Of a DNA stretch of 64,000 nucleotides, positions 44,029 to 52,488 are shown one piece after another. Source of the stretch: Bradyrhizobium symbiodeficiens (lineage in GTDB: Bacteria > Pseudomonadota > Alphaproteobacteria > Rhizobiales > Xanthobacteraceae); contig NZ_CP029427.2 in NCBI RefSeq assembly GCF_002266465.3, positions 932,501 through 996,500 of the forward strand, written 5' to 3'. The stretch's first letter is position 1. Each line of letters opens with the position of its first letter. The position numbers and the translations under genes were made by a program. The notes under the pieces were generated by a model. It was not told the origin of the DNA and did no database searches. It saw only the letters and a program-made list of their open reading frames with translations.

Positions 44029-44616
44029 TTAGGCCGCGTGCGCCTGGAGGGCGCGAACTCCCCTCCGTTTGGGCAGGGCCGCGCCGGTCGGGACGATCAT
44101 CCCGTTGGCGCCATCCAGCGCACCGGTCTGGAATTCGATCGCCAGCAACCGGTCTCGTTCGAACGGGCCGGGCAGCATCAATGCGCCGGTCCTCTCTGGC
44201 GAGAAGCCGAAGCGGGCATAATAAGCCGCATCGCCGAGCAGGATCACGGCTTCATGCCCGCGCGCCCGGGCGGCGGCCAGCGCTTGTTGCATCAGCGCGG
44301 CGCCGATCCCGAGCTCGCGGCAGGCAGGATCCACCGCCAGTGGTCCGAGGACCAGAGCGGGCCTGCCTCCGGCGCTGACGTGCCACAGCCGCACGGTTCC
44401 CACGACGTTGCCCTCGCGCACCGCCGACAGGGCAAGCCCCGCGGCAGGTGCGCGTCCATCGCGCAGGCGTTGGCAGGTGCGGCCGTGGCGGGTCTCGCCA
44501 AAGCAGGCATCGAGCAGCGCTTCACGCACAGCGACGTCGGCAGCACGCTCCGCGCGGATCACGAACGGAGTGGCTTTCGAGGTGAGGGCGATCTGTGGCT
44601 TCCGAAAAGCAGTCAT
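44029..44616 (-). CDS. GNAT family N-acetyltransferase
   Basis: 195 aa. The acetyl-CoA-binding motif is LAVDPACRELGIGAALMQQALAAAR (about residues 90-115), and the AYYARFGFSPER segment completes the YhbS-like fold. It lies between RidA and ornithine decarboxylase in the same direction. A polyamine acetyltransferase role would fit the context, but the sequence alone does not show the acceptor. Confidence 0.83.
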   Translation of the reverse strand: MTAFRKPQIALTSKATPFVIRAERAADVAVREALLDACFGETRHGRTCQRLRDGRAPAAGLALSAVREGNVVGTVRLWHVSAGGRPALVLGPLAVDPACRELGIGAALMQQALAAARARGHEAVILLGDAAYYARFGFSPERTGALMLPGPFERDRLLAIEFQTGALDGANGMIVPTGAALPKRRGVRALQAHAA

Positions 44617-44746
44617 GGCGCGTCAATCCCCGCTTGAATCCGTGCGCCAACGGCACGCGGGCTCAAGCGTCGTCAGAATGGCAATGTAAGGGGAGGAGCC
44701 GGCAAGCCGGCTCCCGGGTTCGTCAGGCCTCAGAGAAAGAGGCGGA

Positions 44747-45889
44747 TCAGATGTGGTAGGTCCTCAGCGGCGGGATGCCGTTGAACGCCACCGCCGAGTA
44801 GGTCGACGTATAGGCCCCGGTGCCTTCGATCAGCACCTTGTCGCCGATCTCAAGCGTGACGGGGAGCGGATACGGGCTCTTCTCGTACAGCACGTCGGCG
44901 CTGTCGCAGGTCGGACCTGCGAGCACGCACGGCGTCATGTCCGCGCCGTCGTGACGGGTGCGGATGGCGTAGCGGATCGACTCGTCCATCGTCTCGGCGA
45001 GACCGCCGAACTTGCCGATGTCGAGATACACCCACCGCACCTCGTCCTCGTCGCTCTTCTTCGAGATGAGCACGACCTCGGATTCGATAATGCCGGCGTT
45101 GCCCACCATGCCGCGGCCCGGCTCGATGATGGTCTCCGGAATCTGGTTGCCGAAGTGCTTGCGCAGCGCGCGGAAGATCGATCGGCCGTAGGTCACAACC
45201 GGCGGCACGTCCTTCAGATACTTGGTCGGGAAGCCGCCGCCCATGTTGACCATGGTCAGGTTGATGCCGCGCTCGGCGCAGTCGCGGAACACCTGCGAGG
45301 CCATCGCCAGCGCACGGTCCCACGCCTTCACCTTGCGCTGCTGCGAGCCGACATGGAAGGAGATGCCGCACGGCTCCAGACCCAGGCGCTTGGCAGCGTC
45401 GAGCACCTCGACGGCCATTTCCGGGTCGCAGCCGAACTTGCGCGACAGCGGCCACTCGGCGCCGGCGCAGTCATAGAGGATACGGCAGAACACCTTCGCG
45501 CCGGGAGCGGCACGGGCGATCTTCTCGATTTCGGCGGTGCAATCGACAGCGAACAGGCGAATGCCGAGCGCGAAGGCGCGCGCGATGTCGCGCTCCTTCT
45601 TGATCGTGTTGCCGAAGGAGATGCGGTCGGGCGTCGCACCCGCGGCCAGCGCCATCTCGATCTCGGCGACCGTCGCGGTGTCGAAGCAGGAGCCCATGGA
45701 CGCGAGCAGCGACAGCACTTCCGGCGCCGGGTTCGCCTTGACGGCATAGAACACACGGCTGTCGGGCAGCGCCTTGGCGAAGGTCTGGTAATTGTCGCGC
45801 ACGACTTCGAGGTCGACCACGAGGCAAGGCTCGGTGTCCTGGCCCTCGCTGCGGCGGTTGCGCAGGAATTCCTGAATACGTTCGGTCAT
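44747..45889 (-). CDS. Ornithine decarboxylase, fold-type III PLP enzyme
   Basis: 380 aa, the eukaryotic-like alanine-racemase-fold decarboxylase, shorter than DapC/SpeA types. PLP lysine in FYAVKANPAPEVL (about residue 50), glycine-rich phosphate loop VNMGGGFP, EPGRGMVG, and the active-site Cys and Asp in GPTCDSADVLYE. It makes putrescine (possibly also cadaverine from lysine) for homospermidine synthase. It is preceded by an unusually long structured non-coding stretch, see the leader entry. Confidence 0.92.
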   Translation of the reverse strand: MTERIQEFLRNRRSEGQDTEPCLVVDLEVVRDNYQTFAKALPDSRVFYAVKANPAPEVLSLLASMGSCFDTATVAEIEMALAAGATPDRISFGNTIKKERDIARAFALGIRLFAVDCTAEIEKIARAAPGAKVFCRILYDCAGAEWPLSRKFGCDPEMAVEVLDAAKRLGLEPCGISFHVGSQQRKVKAWDRALAMASQVFRDCAERGINLTMVNMGGGFPTKYLKDVPPVVTYGRSIFRALRKHFGNQIPETIIEPGRGMVGNAGIIESEVVLISKKSDEDEVRWVYLDIGKFGGLAETMDESIRYAIRTRHDGADMTPCVLAGPTCDSADVLYEKSPYPLPVTLEIGDKVLIEGTGAYTSTYSAVAFNGIPPLRTYHI

Positions 45890-45892
45890 AGC

Positions 45893-46500
45893 ACTCTCCC
45901 AAACGGCCCAGCGACGGGGATCCGTTCAAAAAATGTCGTCGGATAAGCGCCCCGGCCAGATCGCGCGATGGAGGCGCGACGAGCCAAAGACTCAAATCAG
46001 ACTGTGCTGCCGTGGATTGGTTGGGAATTTCCCGCCCGCACACCTGGCAATGAAGGACAAGCCTTTTCAGTAGCCCGCGCCGGCGTTGGAATGCCGGTAG
46101 AGACCAAAAAAGCCCGATCCGTCGTTGCTTTAAGTCGCGTCCCCCGTTGAGAGCGGGGTGCGCCGGTTCGCCTCCGGCTGCCAGTCACGGTTGCAAAAAG
46201 TGAAGTCACCTTCGACAAGGCATCTCTTGAGAGAGATGCTGGACGCTCCGGGTTTGCTTCGTCTTCCGACCTTCATGTCTTGCGACTTTCGGTCTTTGAC
46301 TTCCGCACTTCCGAAGAGCCCCTCGGCTTCTTCACCCCTTGGCGGCTGTCCGGCCTCTTGTCCGGATACCTACCGACTGACACACGACCACAGGCACGTG
46401 CGAAATTGGGCAAGAGCGCACATAAGCGTTTTGACTCTGCTTCGCAAGAATTTTTTTAGGCTGAGAACAGAATTGCCTAACATCTGCTTGCGCAGTGTTG
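45893..46500 (-). ncRNA. Structured 5' leader of the ornithine decarboxylase gene (speF-motif candidate)
   Basis: The 684 bp between the decarboxylase and the next gene holds no credible ORF but several hairpins in the leader direction: a perfect 8-bp stem GCATCTCT/AGAGATGC at 46220-46239, GCCGG/CCGGC at 46162-46178, CCCCG/CGGGG at 46142-46158, CCGGC/GCCGG at 46080-46097 and a U run complementary to 46105-46111. A long nested hairpin (CGCAAG, TTAGGC and partners) is at 46443-46492. Alphaproteobacteria are known to carry the speF RNA motif ahead of ornithine decarboxylase genes, so this is the best candidate. Boundaries are approximate and I could not align it to the motif. Confidence 0.5.
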
Positions 46501-46573
46501 CGCGAGCGACGCGGAAGATGAACGAGCGTTAAGTTTTTGAGCCGAGTAGCGCGCGTCACTCGAGCGAGCAACG

Positions 46574-46828
46574 TCAGCCGCGCTTCGTGAAGGGCTCGAT
46601 GCGCTGAGCTGTGCGGATGAACGCGGTCATCACGAGCACGCCGAGCGCGAACAGCACGGCCTGCAGGATGTGCGTGCCCTGATCGCCGAGCCCGAACAGG
46701 ATCGCGAGCGCCCAGCCGCCGGCGAACGCCGCGCCGAACACCTCGGCGCCGATCAGGATGGCGGCGCTGATGACGGTGATGACGCTTGGCCAGGCAATCT
46801 GACGGGAAGAGGAGGAAGGCGCGTTCAT
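46574..46828 (-). CDS. Small two-helix membrane protein
   Basis: 84 aa. Two hydrophobic segments (VITVISAAILIGAEVFGAAFAGGWALAIL and ILQAVLFALGVLVMTAF), with a short loop between and a basic C-terminus (RTAQRIEPFTKRG). No family recognised; such proteins are widespread in Bradyrhizobium. It is divergent from the M3 peptidase gene. Confidence 0.7.
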   Translation of the reverse strand: MNAPSSSSRQIAWPSVITVISAAILIGAEVFGAAFAGGWALAILFGLGDQGTHILQAVLFALGVLVMTAFIRTAQRIEPFTKRG

Positions 46829-46966
46829 GAGCTCAGGGGTCCGGGGTCTGTCGAGGGCCGCAATCTCCTCGAAAAGGCGGCCGGGAGCAAGGGCAAATGG
46901 CCCAAAAAAGCCCCATCGCGTGCTATAGCTGGCCGCAACAATTGAGCCATGAAATTGGGACTTGTG

Positions 46967-49048
46967 ATGTCAGAACCCCGCCAAATTACGGACTCCGAGA
47001 CCAACCCGCTGCTGAAGGCCTGGGTGACGCCGTTTGCGACCCCGCCCTTCGACGAGATCGAGCCGGAGCACTTCCTGCCGGCCTTCGAGCAGGCCTTTGC
47101 CGACCATTCCGCCGAGATCGCGGCGATCACCAGCGATCCGGCGGCGGTCGACTTCGCCAACACCATCACGGCGCTGGAGCGCTCGGGCAAGCTGCTGAGC
47201 AAGGTGGCGTCCGTGTTCTACGACCTCGTGTCGGCGCATTCCAACCCGGCCATCCTGGAGATCGACAAGGAGGTCTCGCTGCGGATGGCAAGGCACTGGA
47301 ATCCGATCATGATGAACGCCGTGCTGTTCGGCCGCATCGCCCAGCTGCACGAGAACCGCGCCAAGCTGGATCTTTCTCCAGAGCAGCTTCGCCTGCTGGA
47401 GCGCACCTATACCCGTTTCCACCGCGCCGGAGCCGGCCTCTCCGATGAGGCCAAGACGCGGATGGCCGAGATCAACGAGAGGCTCGCCCAGCTCGGCACC
47501 AGCTTCAGCCATCATCTGCTCGGCGACGAGCAGGACTGGGTCATGGAGCTGGGGGAGGCCGACCGCCAGGGCCTGCCGGAGAGCTTCGTCGCCAGCGCCA
47601 AGGCTGCGGCAGAAGAGCGCGGCATGGAAGGCAAGGCCATCGTCACGCTGTCGCGCTCCTCGGTCGAACAGTTCCTGAAGAGCTCCGCCCGGCGTGATCT
47701 GCGCGAGAAGGCCTATAAGGCTTTCACCGCGCGGGGCGACAACGGCAATGCCAACGACAACAATGGAACCATCGTCGAGGTCCTGAAGCTGCGCGAAGAG
47801 AGCGCCAAGCTGCTGGGCTATCCGACCTTCGCCGCTTACAGGCTGGAGGACTCCATGGCCAAGACGCCGGACGCGGTGCGGAGCCTCTTGGAACGGGTCT
47901 GGAAGCCGGCGCGGGCGCGGGCGCTTGCCGACCGCGACGACATGCAGGCGCTGATTGCGGAAGAGGGCGGCAATTTCAAGCTTGCCCCCTGGGACTGGCG
48001 CTTCTACGCCGAAAAGCTGCGCCTTCAGCGCGCCAATTTCGACGATTCCGCGATCAAGCCGTATCTTTCGCTCGACAACATGATCGCCGCCGCCTTCGAC
48101 TGCGCCACGCGCCTGTTCGGCGTCACCTTCGATGAGCGCAAGGACGTTCCGGTCTGGCATCCCGACGTCCGGGTCTGGGAGATGAAGGGGCCGGACGGCA
48201 AGCACAAGGCGCTGTTCTACGGCGACTACTTCGCTCGGCCGTCGAAGCGCTCCGGCGCCTGGATGACCTCGCTGCGCGACCAGCAAAAGCTCGACGGCGA
48301 GGTCGCGCCGCTGGTTCTCAACATCTGCAATTTCGCCAAGGGCGCCGGCGGCGAGCCTTCGCTGCTGTCGCCCGACGATGCCCGCACCCTGTTCCACGAG
48401 TTCGGCCACGGCCTGCACGGCATGCTCTCCAACGTGACCTATCCGTCGCTGTCGGGCACCTCCGTGTTCACCGATTTCGTCGAGCTGCCGTCGCAGCTCT
48501 ACGAGCACTGGCAGGAGCGGCCCGAGGTGCTGCAGAAATTCGCCCGTCATTACCAGACAGGCGAGCCGCTGCCCGACGAGTTGCTGCAACGCTTCCTGGC
48601 CGCGCGAAAATTCAACCAGGGCTTTGCCACGGTCGAGTTCGTCTCCTCGGCGCTGGTCGATCTCGAATTCCACACCCAGCCGGCCGCCGCCGCGCAGGAT
48701 GTCCGCGCCTTCGAGAGACGCGAGCTGGAGAAGATCGGCATGCCCGAGGAGATCGCGCTGCGTCACCGTCCGACCCAGTTCGGCCACATCTTCACCGGCG
48801 ATCATTATGCCGCCGGCTATTACAGCTACATGTGGTCGGAGGTGATGGACGCCGACGCCTTCGGCGCGTTCGAGGAGGCCGGCGACATCTTCGATCCCGC
48901 CGTCGCCAAGCGTCTGCATGACGACATCTATTCGAGTGGCGGATCGCTCGATCCGGAAGCCGCCTATGAGGCTTTCCGCGGTCGTCCTCCGGAACCCGAC
49001 GCGCTGCTCCGCCGCCGCGGCCTGCTCGACGACGCGAAGGCCGCCTGA
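46967..49048 (+). CDS. M3 family metallopeptidase (oligopeptidase A / Dcp type)
   Basis: 693 aa from the ATG at 46967; an ATG six codons upstream is possible. The zinc-binding motif is HEFGHGLHGML (about residue 477), with the third ligand Glu about 25 residues on (DFVELPSQLYEHW). The protein is almost wholly alpha-helical. No signal peptide: it degrades short peptides in the cytosol. Its stop overlaps the ATG of the DUF1007 gene (TGATG), an unexpected coupling to metal transport. Confidence 0.95.
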   Translation: MSEPRQITDSETNPLLKAWVTPFATPPFDEIEPEHFLPAFEQAFADHSAEIAAITSDPAAVDFANTITALERSGKLLSKVASVFYDLVSAHSNPAILEIDKEVSLRMARHWNPIMMNAVLFGRIAQLHENRAKLDLSPEQLRLLERTYTRFHRAGAGLSDEAKTRMAEINERLAQLGTSFSHHLLGDEQDWVMELGEADRQGLPESFVASAKAAAEERGMEGKAIVTLSRSSVEQFLKSSARRDLREKAYKAFTARGDNGNANDNNGTIVEVLKLREESAKLLGYPTFAAYRLEDSMAKTPDAVRSLLERVWKPARARALADRDDMQALIAEEGGNFKLAPWDWRFYAEKLRLQRANFDDSAIKPYLSLDNMIAAAFDCATRLFGVTFDERKDVPVWHPDVRVWEMKGPDGKHKALFYGDYFARPSKRSGAWMTSLRDQQKLDGEVAPLVLNICNFAKGAGGEPSLLSPDDARTLFHEFGHGLHGMLSNVTYPSLSGTSVFTDFVELPSQLYEHWQERPEVLQKFARHYQTGEPLPDELLQRFLAARKFNQGFATVEFVSSALVDLEFHTQPAAAAQDVRAFERRELEKIGMPEEIALRHRPTQFGHIFTGDHYAAGYYSYMWSEVMDADAFGAFEEAGDIFDPAVAKRLHDDIYSSGGSLDPEAAYEAFRGRPPEPDALLRRRGLLDDAKAA

Positions 49049-49686
49049 TGGGCGTGCGCGCCCTGTTCGGCTTGCTGCTCGCTGCCGGCCTGTCACTCGC
49101 GGCGGGCGCGGCGCACGCCCATCCGCATGTCTGGATCACCGCGACCAGCGAGCTGCTCTACGCCGGCGACGGCTCGATCACCGGCGTCCGTCACGCCTGG
49201 AAGTTCGACGACATGTTCTCGGCCTATGCGGTGCAGGGGCTCGAGAGCAAGACCAAGGGCGCCTATACGCGCGAGGAGCTCGGGCCGCTGGCGCAGACCA
49301 ATGTCGAGTCGCTGAAGGAATACGCCTACTTCACCTTTGCGCGAGCCGACGGCAAGAAGGAGCGTTTTAACGAGCCGGTCGACTACTTCCTCGACTACAA
49401 GGACACGGTGCTGACCCTGCACTTCACGCTGCCGCTGAAGAACCCGGTCAAGCCCAAGCAGCTGGTGCTCGAAGTGTTCGACCGCTCCTACTTCATCGAC
49501 TTCCAGATGGCCAAGGACAATCCGGTCAAGCTGGTGGGCGCGCCCGCGGGCTGCCAGATGAAGCTGGACCGGCCCAGCGACGGCTCCGCCATGGCCCAGA
49601 AGCTCAATGAGCAGACGTTCCTGAACGGCGAAAACAGCAATTTCGGCATGATGTTCGCCAACAAGATCACGGTGGATTGCCCTTGA
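49048..49686 (+). CDS. DUF1007 family periplasmic protein
   Basis: 212 aa. Signal peptide (ALFGLLLAAGLSLAAGAAHA), then the DUF1007 signature HPHVWITATSELLYAGDG directly at the mature N-terminus, where the His residues may bind a metal. Two Cys lie in the C-terminal part (GAPAGCQMKLD, TVDCP). DUF1007 proteins usually precede NicO-type transporters, as here, and are thought to assist them. Stop overlaps the transporter's TTG start. Confidence 0.88.
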   Translation: MGVRALFGLLLAAGLSLAAGAAHAHPHVWITATSELLYAGDGSITGVRHAWKFDDMFSAYAVQGLESKTKGAYTREELGPLAQTNVESLKEYAYFTFARADGKKERFNEPVDYFLDYKDTVLTLHFTLPLKNPVKPKQLVLEVFDRSYFIDFQMAKDNPVKLVGAPAGCQMKLDRPSDGSAMAQKLNEQTFLNGENSNFGMMFANKITVDCP

Positions 49687-50807
49687 AGCCAAAGCTCTCC
49701 CCGCTTGCCCGCGGGCTTGTTGCCTGCGCCGCGCTTGTCGCCGTGCTGGTGGTGGCCGATGCCGCGCTTCACGATGTCCTCGCGCAAAATCCGTTCGGCG
49801 CGCCGAAGCCGGCGCAAGCCGCTGAACCCGAGGCCAGCGGGATCATCGGCTGGCTGCTGGCAAAGCAGTCGGAATTCTATCGCCAGATGTCGTCGACCAT
49901 CCGCGCCGCAAAGTCCGACGGCTCGGCGGTGTGGACGCTGCTCTTCATCTCATTTGCGTACGGCATTTTCCACGCCGCCGGCCCTGGCCACGGCAAGGCG
50001 GTGATCGCTTCCTACCTCGTCGCCAACCGTGAGACCGCGCGGCGCGGCATCGCACTGTCGTTCGCCTCGGCGCTGATGCAGTCGCTGGTGGCGATCCTGA
50101 TCGTCGGCATTTCGGCCTGGGTGCTGAATGCGACCGCGAAAACCATGTGCAAGGCGGAAGGCGCGATCGAGATCGCGAGCTATGGCCTGATTGCGCTGTT
50201 CGGCCTGCGGCTGGTGTGGGTCAAGGGCCGCACGTTCATCAGGGCGCTGCAAGCGGTCCAGCCGGTGCCGGCGCTCGCCGGCGTGCCGCACGACCATGAT
50301 CACGGTCATCACCATCATCATGATGCCCACGATCATCACGATCACGGACATCGCCACGATCATGATCATGATCATGCCCACGCCCAGGCCCATCACGGGC
50401 ATGACCACGTCCATGACGAACATTGCGGCCATTCCCATGGCCCCACGCCGAGCGAGCTCGCCGGCCCCGGCGGCTGGCGGCGCGGGTTCGCCGCGATCCT
50501 CACCGTCGGCATCCGCCCCTGCTCGGGCGCGATCCTGGTGCTGGTGTTCGCGCTGGCCCAGGGACTGTTCTGGGCCGGCATCGCCGCGACCTTCCTGATG
50601 GGGATCGGCACTGCGATCACGGTCGCGGCCATCGCGGTCGTCGCCGTCTCCGCCAAGGACATTGCCACCCGCCTCAGCGCCGGGCGCGACGGCGGCGGTG
50701 CGCTGTTCATGCGCGGCATCGAATTCGCGGCCGCGGGCGTCGTGCTGCTGTTCGGCACAGGTCTCTTGTTGGGTTACATCGCGGCCGAACGGACCACGTG
50801 TTTCTAG
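49683..50807 (+). CDS. NicO-family nickel/cobalt transporter (RcnA-like)
   Basis: 374 aa from a TTG overlapping the DUF1007 stop; a TTG six bases upstream is the alternative. It has about seven membrane segments, an early GIFHAAGPGHGKAVIASYLVA motif and a GIRPCSGAILVLVFAL motif typical of NicO. A central loop (about residues 200-255) is extremely rich in His and Asp. RcnA members export Ni/Co; others import, and the direction cannot be decided here. Confidence 0.9.
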   Translation: MKPKLSPLARGLVACAALVAVLVVADAALHDVLAQNPFGAPKPAQAAEPEASGIIGWLLAKQSEFYRQMSSTIRAAKSDGSAVWTLLFISFAYGIFHAAGPGHGKAVIASYLVANRETARRGIALSFASALMQSLVAILIVGISAWVLNATAKTMCKAEGAIEIASYGLIALFGLRLVWVKGRTFIRALQAVQPVPALAGVPHDHDHGHHHHHDAHDHHDHGHRHDHDHDHAHAQAHHGHDHVHDEHCGHSHGPTPSELAGPGGWRRGFAAILTVGIRPCSGAILVLVFALAQGLFWAGIAATFLMGIGTAITVAAIAVVAVSAKDIATRLSAGRDGGGALFMRGIEFAAAGVVLLFGTGLLLGYIAAERTTCF

Positions 50808-50814
50808 GCACACT

Positions 50815-50956
50815 CGTGCCCCGGACGCAGCGCAGCGTCCCTTCGACGATGCGCTGCAGAGCCGGGGCCCATCTCTCCGGACGGTGGCCTGTAGCTTTCT
50901 GGGGCCCGACTCTGCGGAGCAGCGCAGGCGCGCTGCACCGAGACCGGGACGCGGGG
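50815..50956. repeat. GC-rich palindromic intergenic repeat, family G
   Basis: The arms TGCCCCGGACGCAGCGCAGC and its approximate inverse near the right end (GACCGGGACGCGGGG) enclose GGGGCC- and GCGCTGC-type hairpins. It fills the gap between the convergent NicO and MAPEG genes. Confidence 0.6.
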
Positions 50957-50957
50957 C

Positions 50958-51356
50958 TCACACCGGCAAGAACCGCTTCAGCGCCGGCATGAAGAAGATC
51001 CCGAGATTGATCGCAAAGCCGATGGTCCAGAGGATCGAGCGCAGCGTCGGGCGGTTGCCGAGATAGGTCAGCACATAGGCGAGGCGCACGATGAGGAAAA
51101 GTGCCGCGAGCTCGTCGATCAGCCGCTGCGGTGAGTCCCGGTATTCGGCGAGAAGTACCGCGAAGGCGAAGAACGGGAAGGTCTCGATGCCGTTCTGGTG
51201 TGCGCCGAGCGCGCGCTGCGAGAGCGCGTCATCGTAGAAGGCGGGGTCGCGCGGCCGGGAATTGTCGAAGCGCCGAAACCTGATCCATTTGATCGCGGCG
51301 ATCGTAGACAGATAGAGCAGCAGCGCTCCGAAGACGCACCATTCCGCGAGTGTCAT
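50958..51356 (-). CDS. MAPEG family membrane protein
   Basis: 132 aa with four membrane segments, the MAPEG pattern. The conserved RALGAHQNGIETFPFFAF stretch lies between helices 1 and 2, and RLAYVLTYLGNRPTLRSILW near helix 4. Eukaryotic relatives are glutathione-dependent; the bacterial role is mostly unknown. It is divergent from hemH with 84 bp between starts. Confidence 0.9.
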   Translation of the reverse strand: MTLAEWCVFGALLLYLSTIAAIKWIRFRRFDNSRPRDPAFYDDALSQRALGAHQNGIETFPFFAFAVLLAEYRDSPQRLIDELAALFLIVRLAYVLTYLGNRPTLRSILWTIGFAINLGIFFMPALKRFLPV

Positions 51357-51440
51357 CTTTTCTCCCCCCGCCCGGGGTGCGACCCTAACGAAACCGGCCT
51401 CATCTTGACAAGTTCAGACCAACGCGCGACCCACAGAGCC

Positions 51441-52478
51441 ATGACCAGTGTCGTTCCCAGCGAGGCCGCGAGACCGGCCGCCGAATCCGTCCTGCCGCGC
51501 GCTGGCGTGCTCCTGATCAATCTCGGAACGCCCGACACGGCCGATGCGCCGGGCGTGCGGGTCTATCTCAAGGAGTTCCTCTCGGACGCCCGCGTCATCG
51601 AGGACCAGGGCCTGATCTGGAAAGCCGTGCTGAACGGGATCATCCTGCGCAGCCGTCCCCGCGCCAAGGCGCTCGACTACCAGAAGATCTGGAACACCGA
51701 GAAGAACGAGTCGCCGCTGAAGACCATTACGCGGTCGCAGAGCGACAAGCTGGCCGCCGCCCTGTCGGACCGCGCTCACGTCGTGGTGGACTGGGCGATG
51801 CGCTACGGCAATCCCTCGATCAAATCCGGCATCGACGCGTTGATCGCGAAAGGCTGCGAGCGCATCCTGGCGGTCCCGCTCTATCCGCAATATTCCGCCT
51901 CGACCTCGGCGACGGTCTGCGACGAAGTGTTCCGGGTGCTCGCCCGTTTGCGTAACCAGCCGACGCTGCGGGTGACGCCGCCTTATTACGAGGACGCGGC
52001 CTATATCGAGGCGCTTGCGGTCTCGATCGAAACCCATCTGGCGACGCTGTCCTTCAAGCCGGAGCTGATCGTGGCGTCGTTCCACGGCATGCCGAAATCC
52101 TATGTCGAGAAGGGCGATCCCTATCAGAGCCACTGCATCGCCACCACGGCGGCGCTGCGTCGCCGGCTCGGTATGGACGAGACGAAGCTACTGCTGACCT
52201 TCCAGTCGCGCTTCGGCAATGCCGAGTGGCTCCAGCCCTACACCGACAAGACCATGGAGCGGCTCGCGAAGGAGGGCGTGCGCCGCCTCGCCGTGGTGAC
52301 GCCAGGCTTTTCCTCCGACTGCCTGGAGACGCTGGAGGAGATCGCGCAGGAGAACGCCGAGATCTTCAAGCACAACGGCGGTGAGGAGTTTTCCGCAATC
52401 CCCTGCCTCAACGACAGCGACCCCGGCATGGACGTGATCCGCACCCTCGTGCTGCGCGAGCTCCAGGGCTGGATTTGA
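51441..52478 (+). CDS. hemH: Ferrochelatase
   Basis: 345 aa from the ATG at 51441 (MTSVVPSEAARPAAESVLPR); the open frame continues far upstream only as antisense to MAPEG. It inserts Fe2+ into protoporphyrin IX, the last step of haem synthesis. Catalytic His in VASFHGMPKSYVEKGDPY (about residue 210) and Glu in SDCLETLEEI; the N-terminal LLINLGTPD motif is typical. No C-terminal hydrophobic tail is seen. Confidence 0.96.
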   Translation: MTSVVPSEAARPAAESVLPRAGVLLINLGTPDTADAPGVRVYLKEFLSDARVIEDQGLIWKAVLNGIILRSRPRAKALDYQKIWNTEKNESPLKTITRSQSDKLAAALSDRAHVVVDWAMRYGNPSIKSGIDALIAKGCERILAVPLYPQYSASTSATVCDEVFRVLARLRNQPTLRVTPPYYEDAAYIEALAVSIETHLATLSFKPELIVASFHGMPKSYVEKGDPYQSHCIATTAALRRRLGMDETKLLLTFQSRFGNAEWLQPYTDKTMERLAKEGVRRLAVVTPGFSSDCLETLEEIAQENAEIFKHNGGEEFSAIPCLNDSDPGMDVIRTLVLRELQGWI

Positions 52479-52488
52479 TGGGCGTCCC

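Noticed and set aside
46332..46571. 79-aa minus-strand ORF in the decarboxylase leader, possible leader peptide
   Set aside because: No ribosome site, Arg-rich shadow composition and far too long for a uORF; it also runs across the predicted hairpins.
46970..49096. 708-aa minus-strand ORF opposite the M3 peptidase
   Set aside because: Antisense shadow with no recognisable domain; the plus strand holds an intact HEFGH peptidase.
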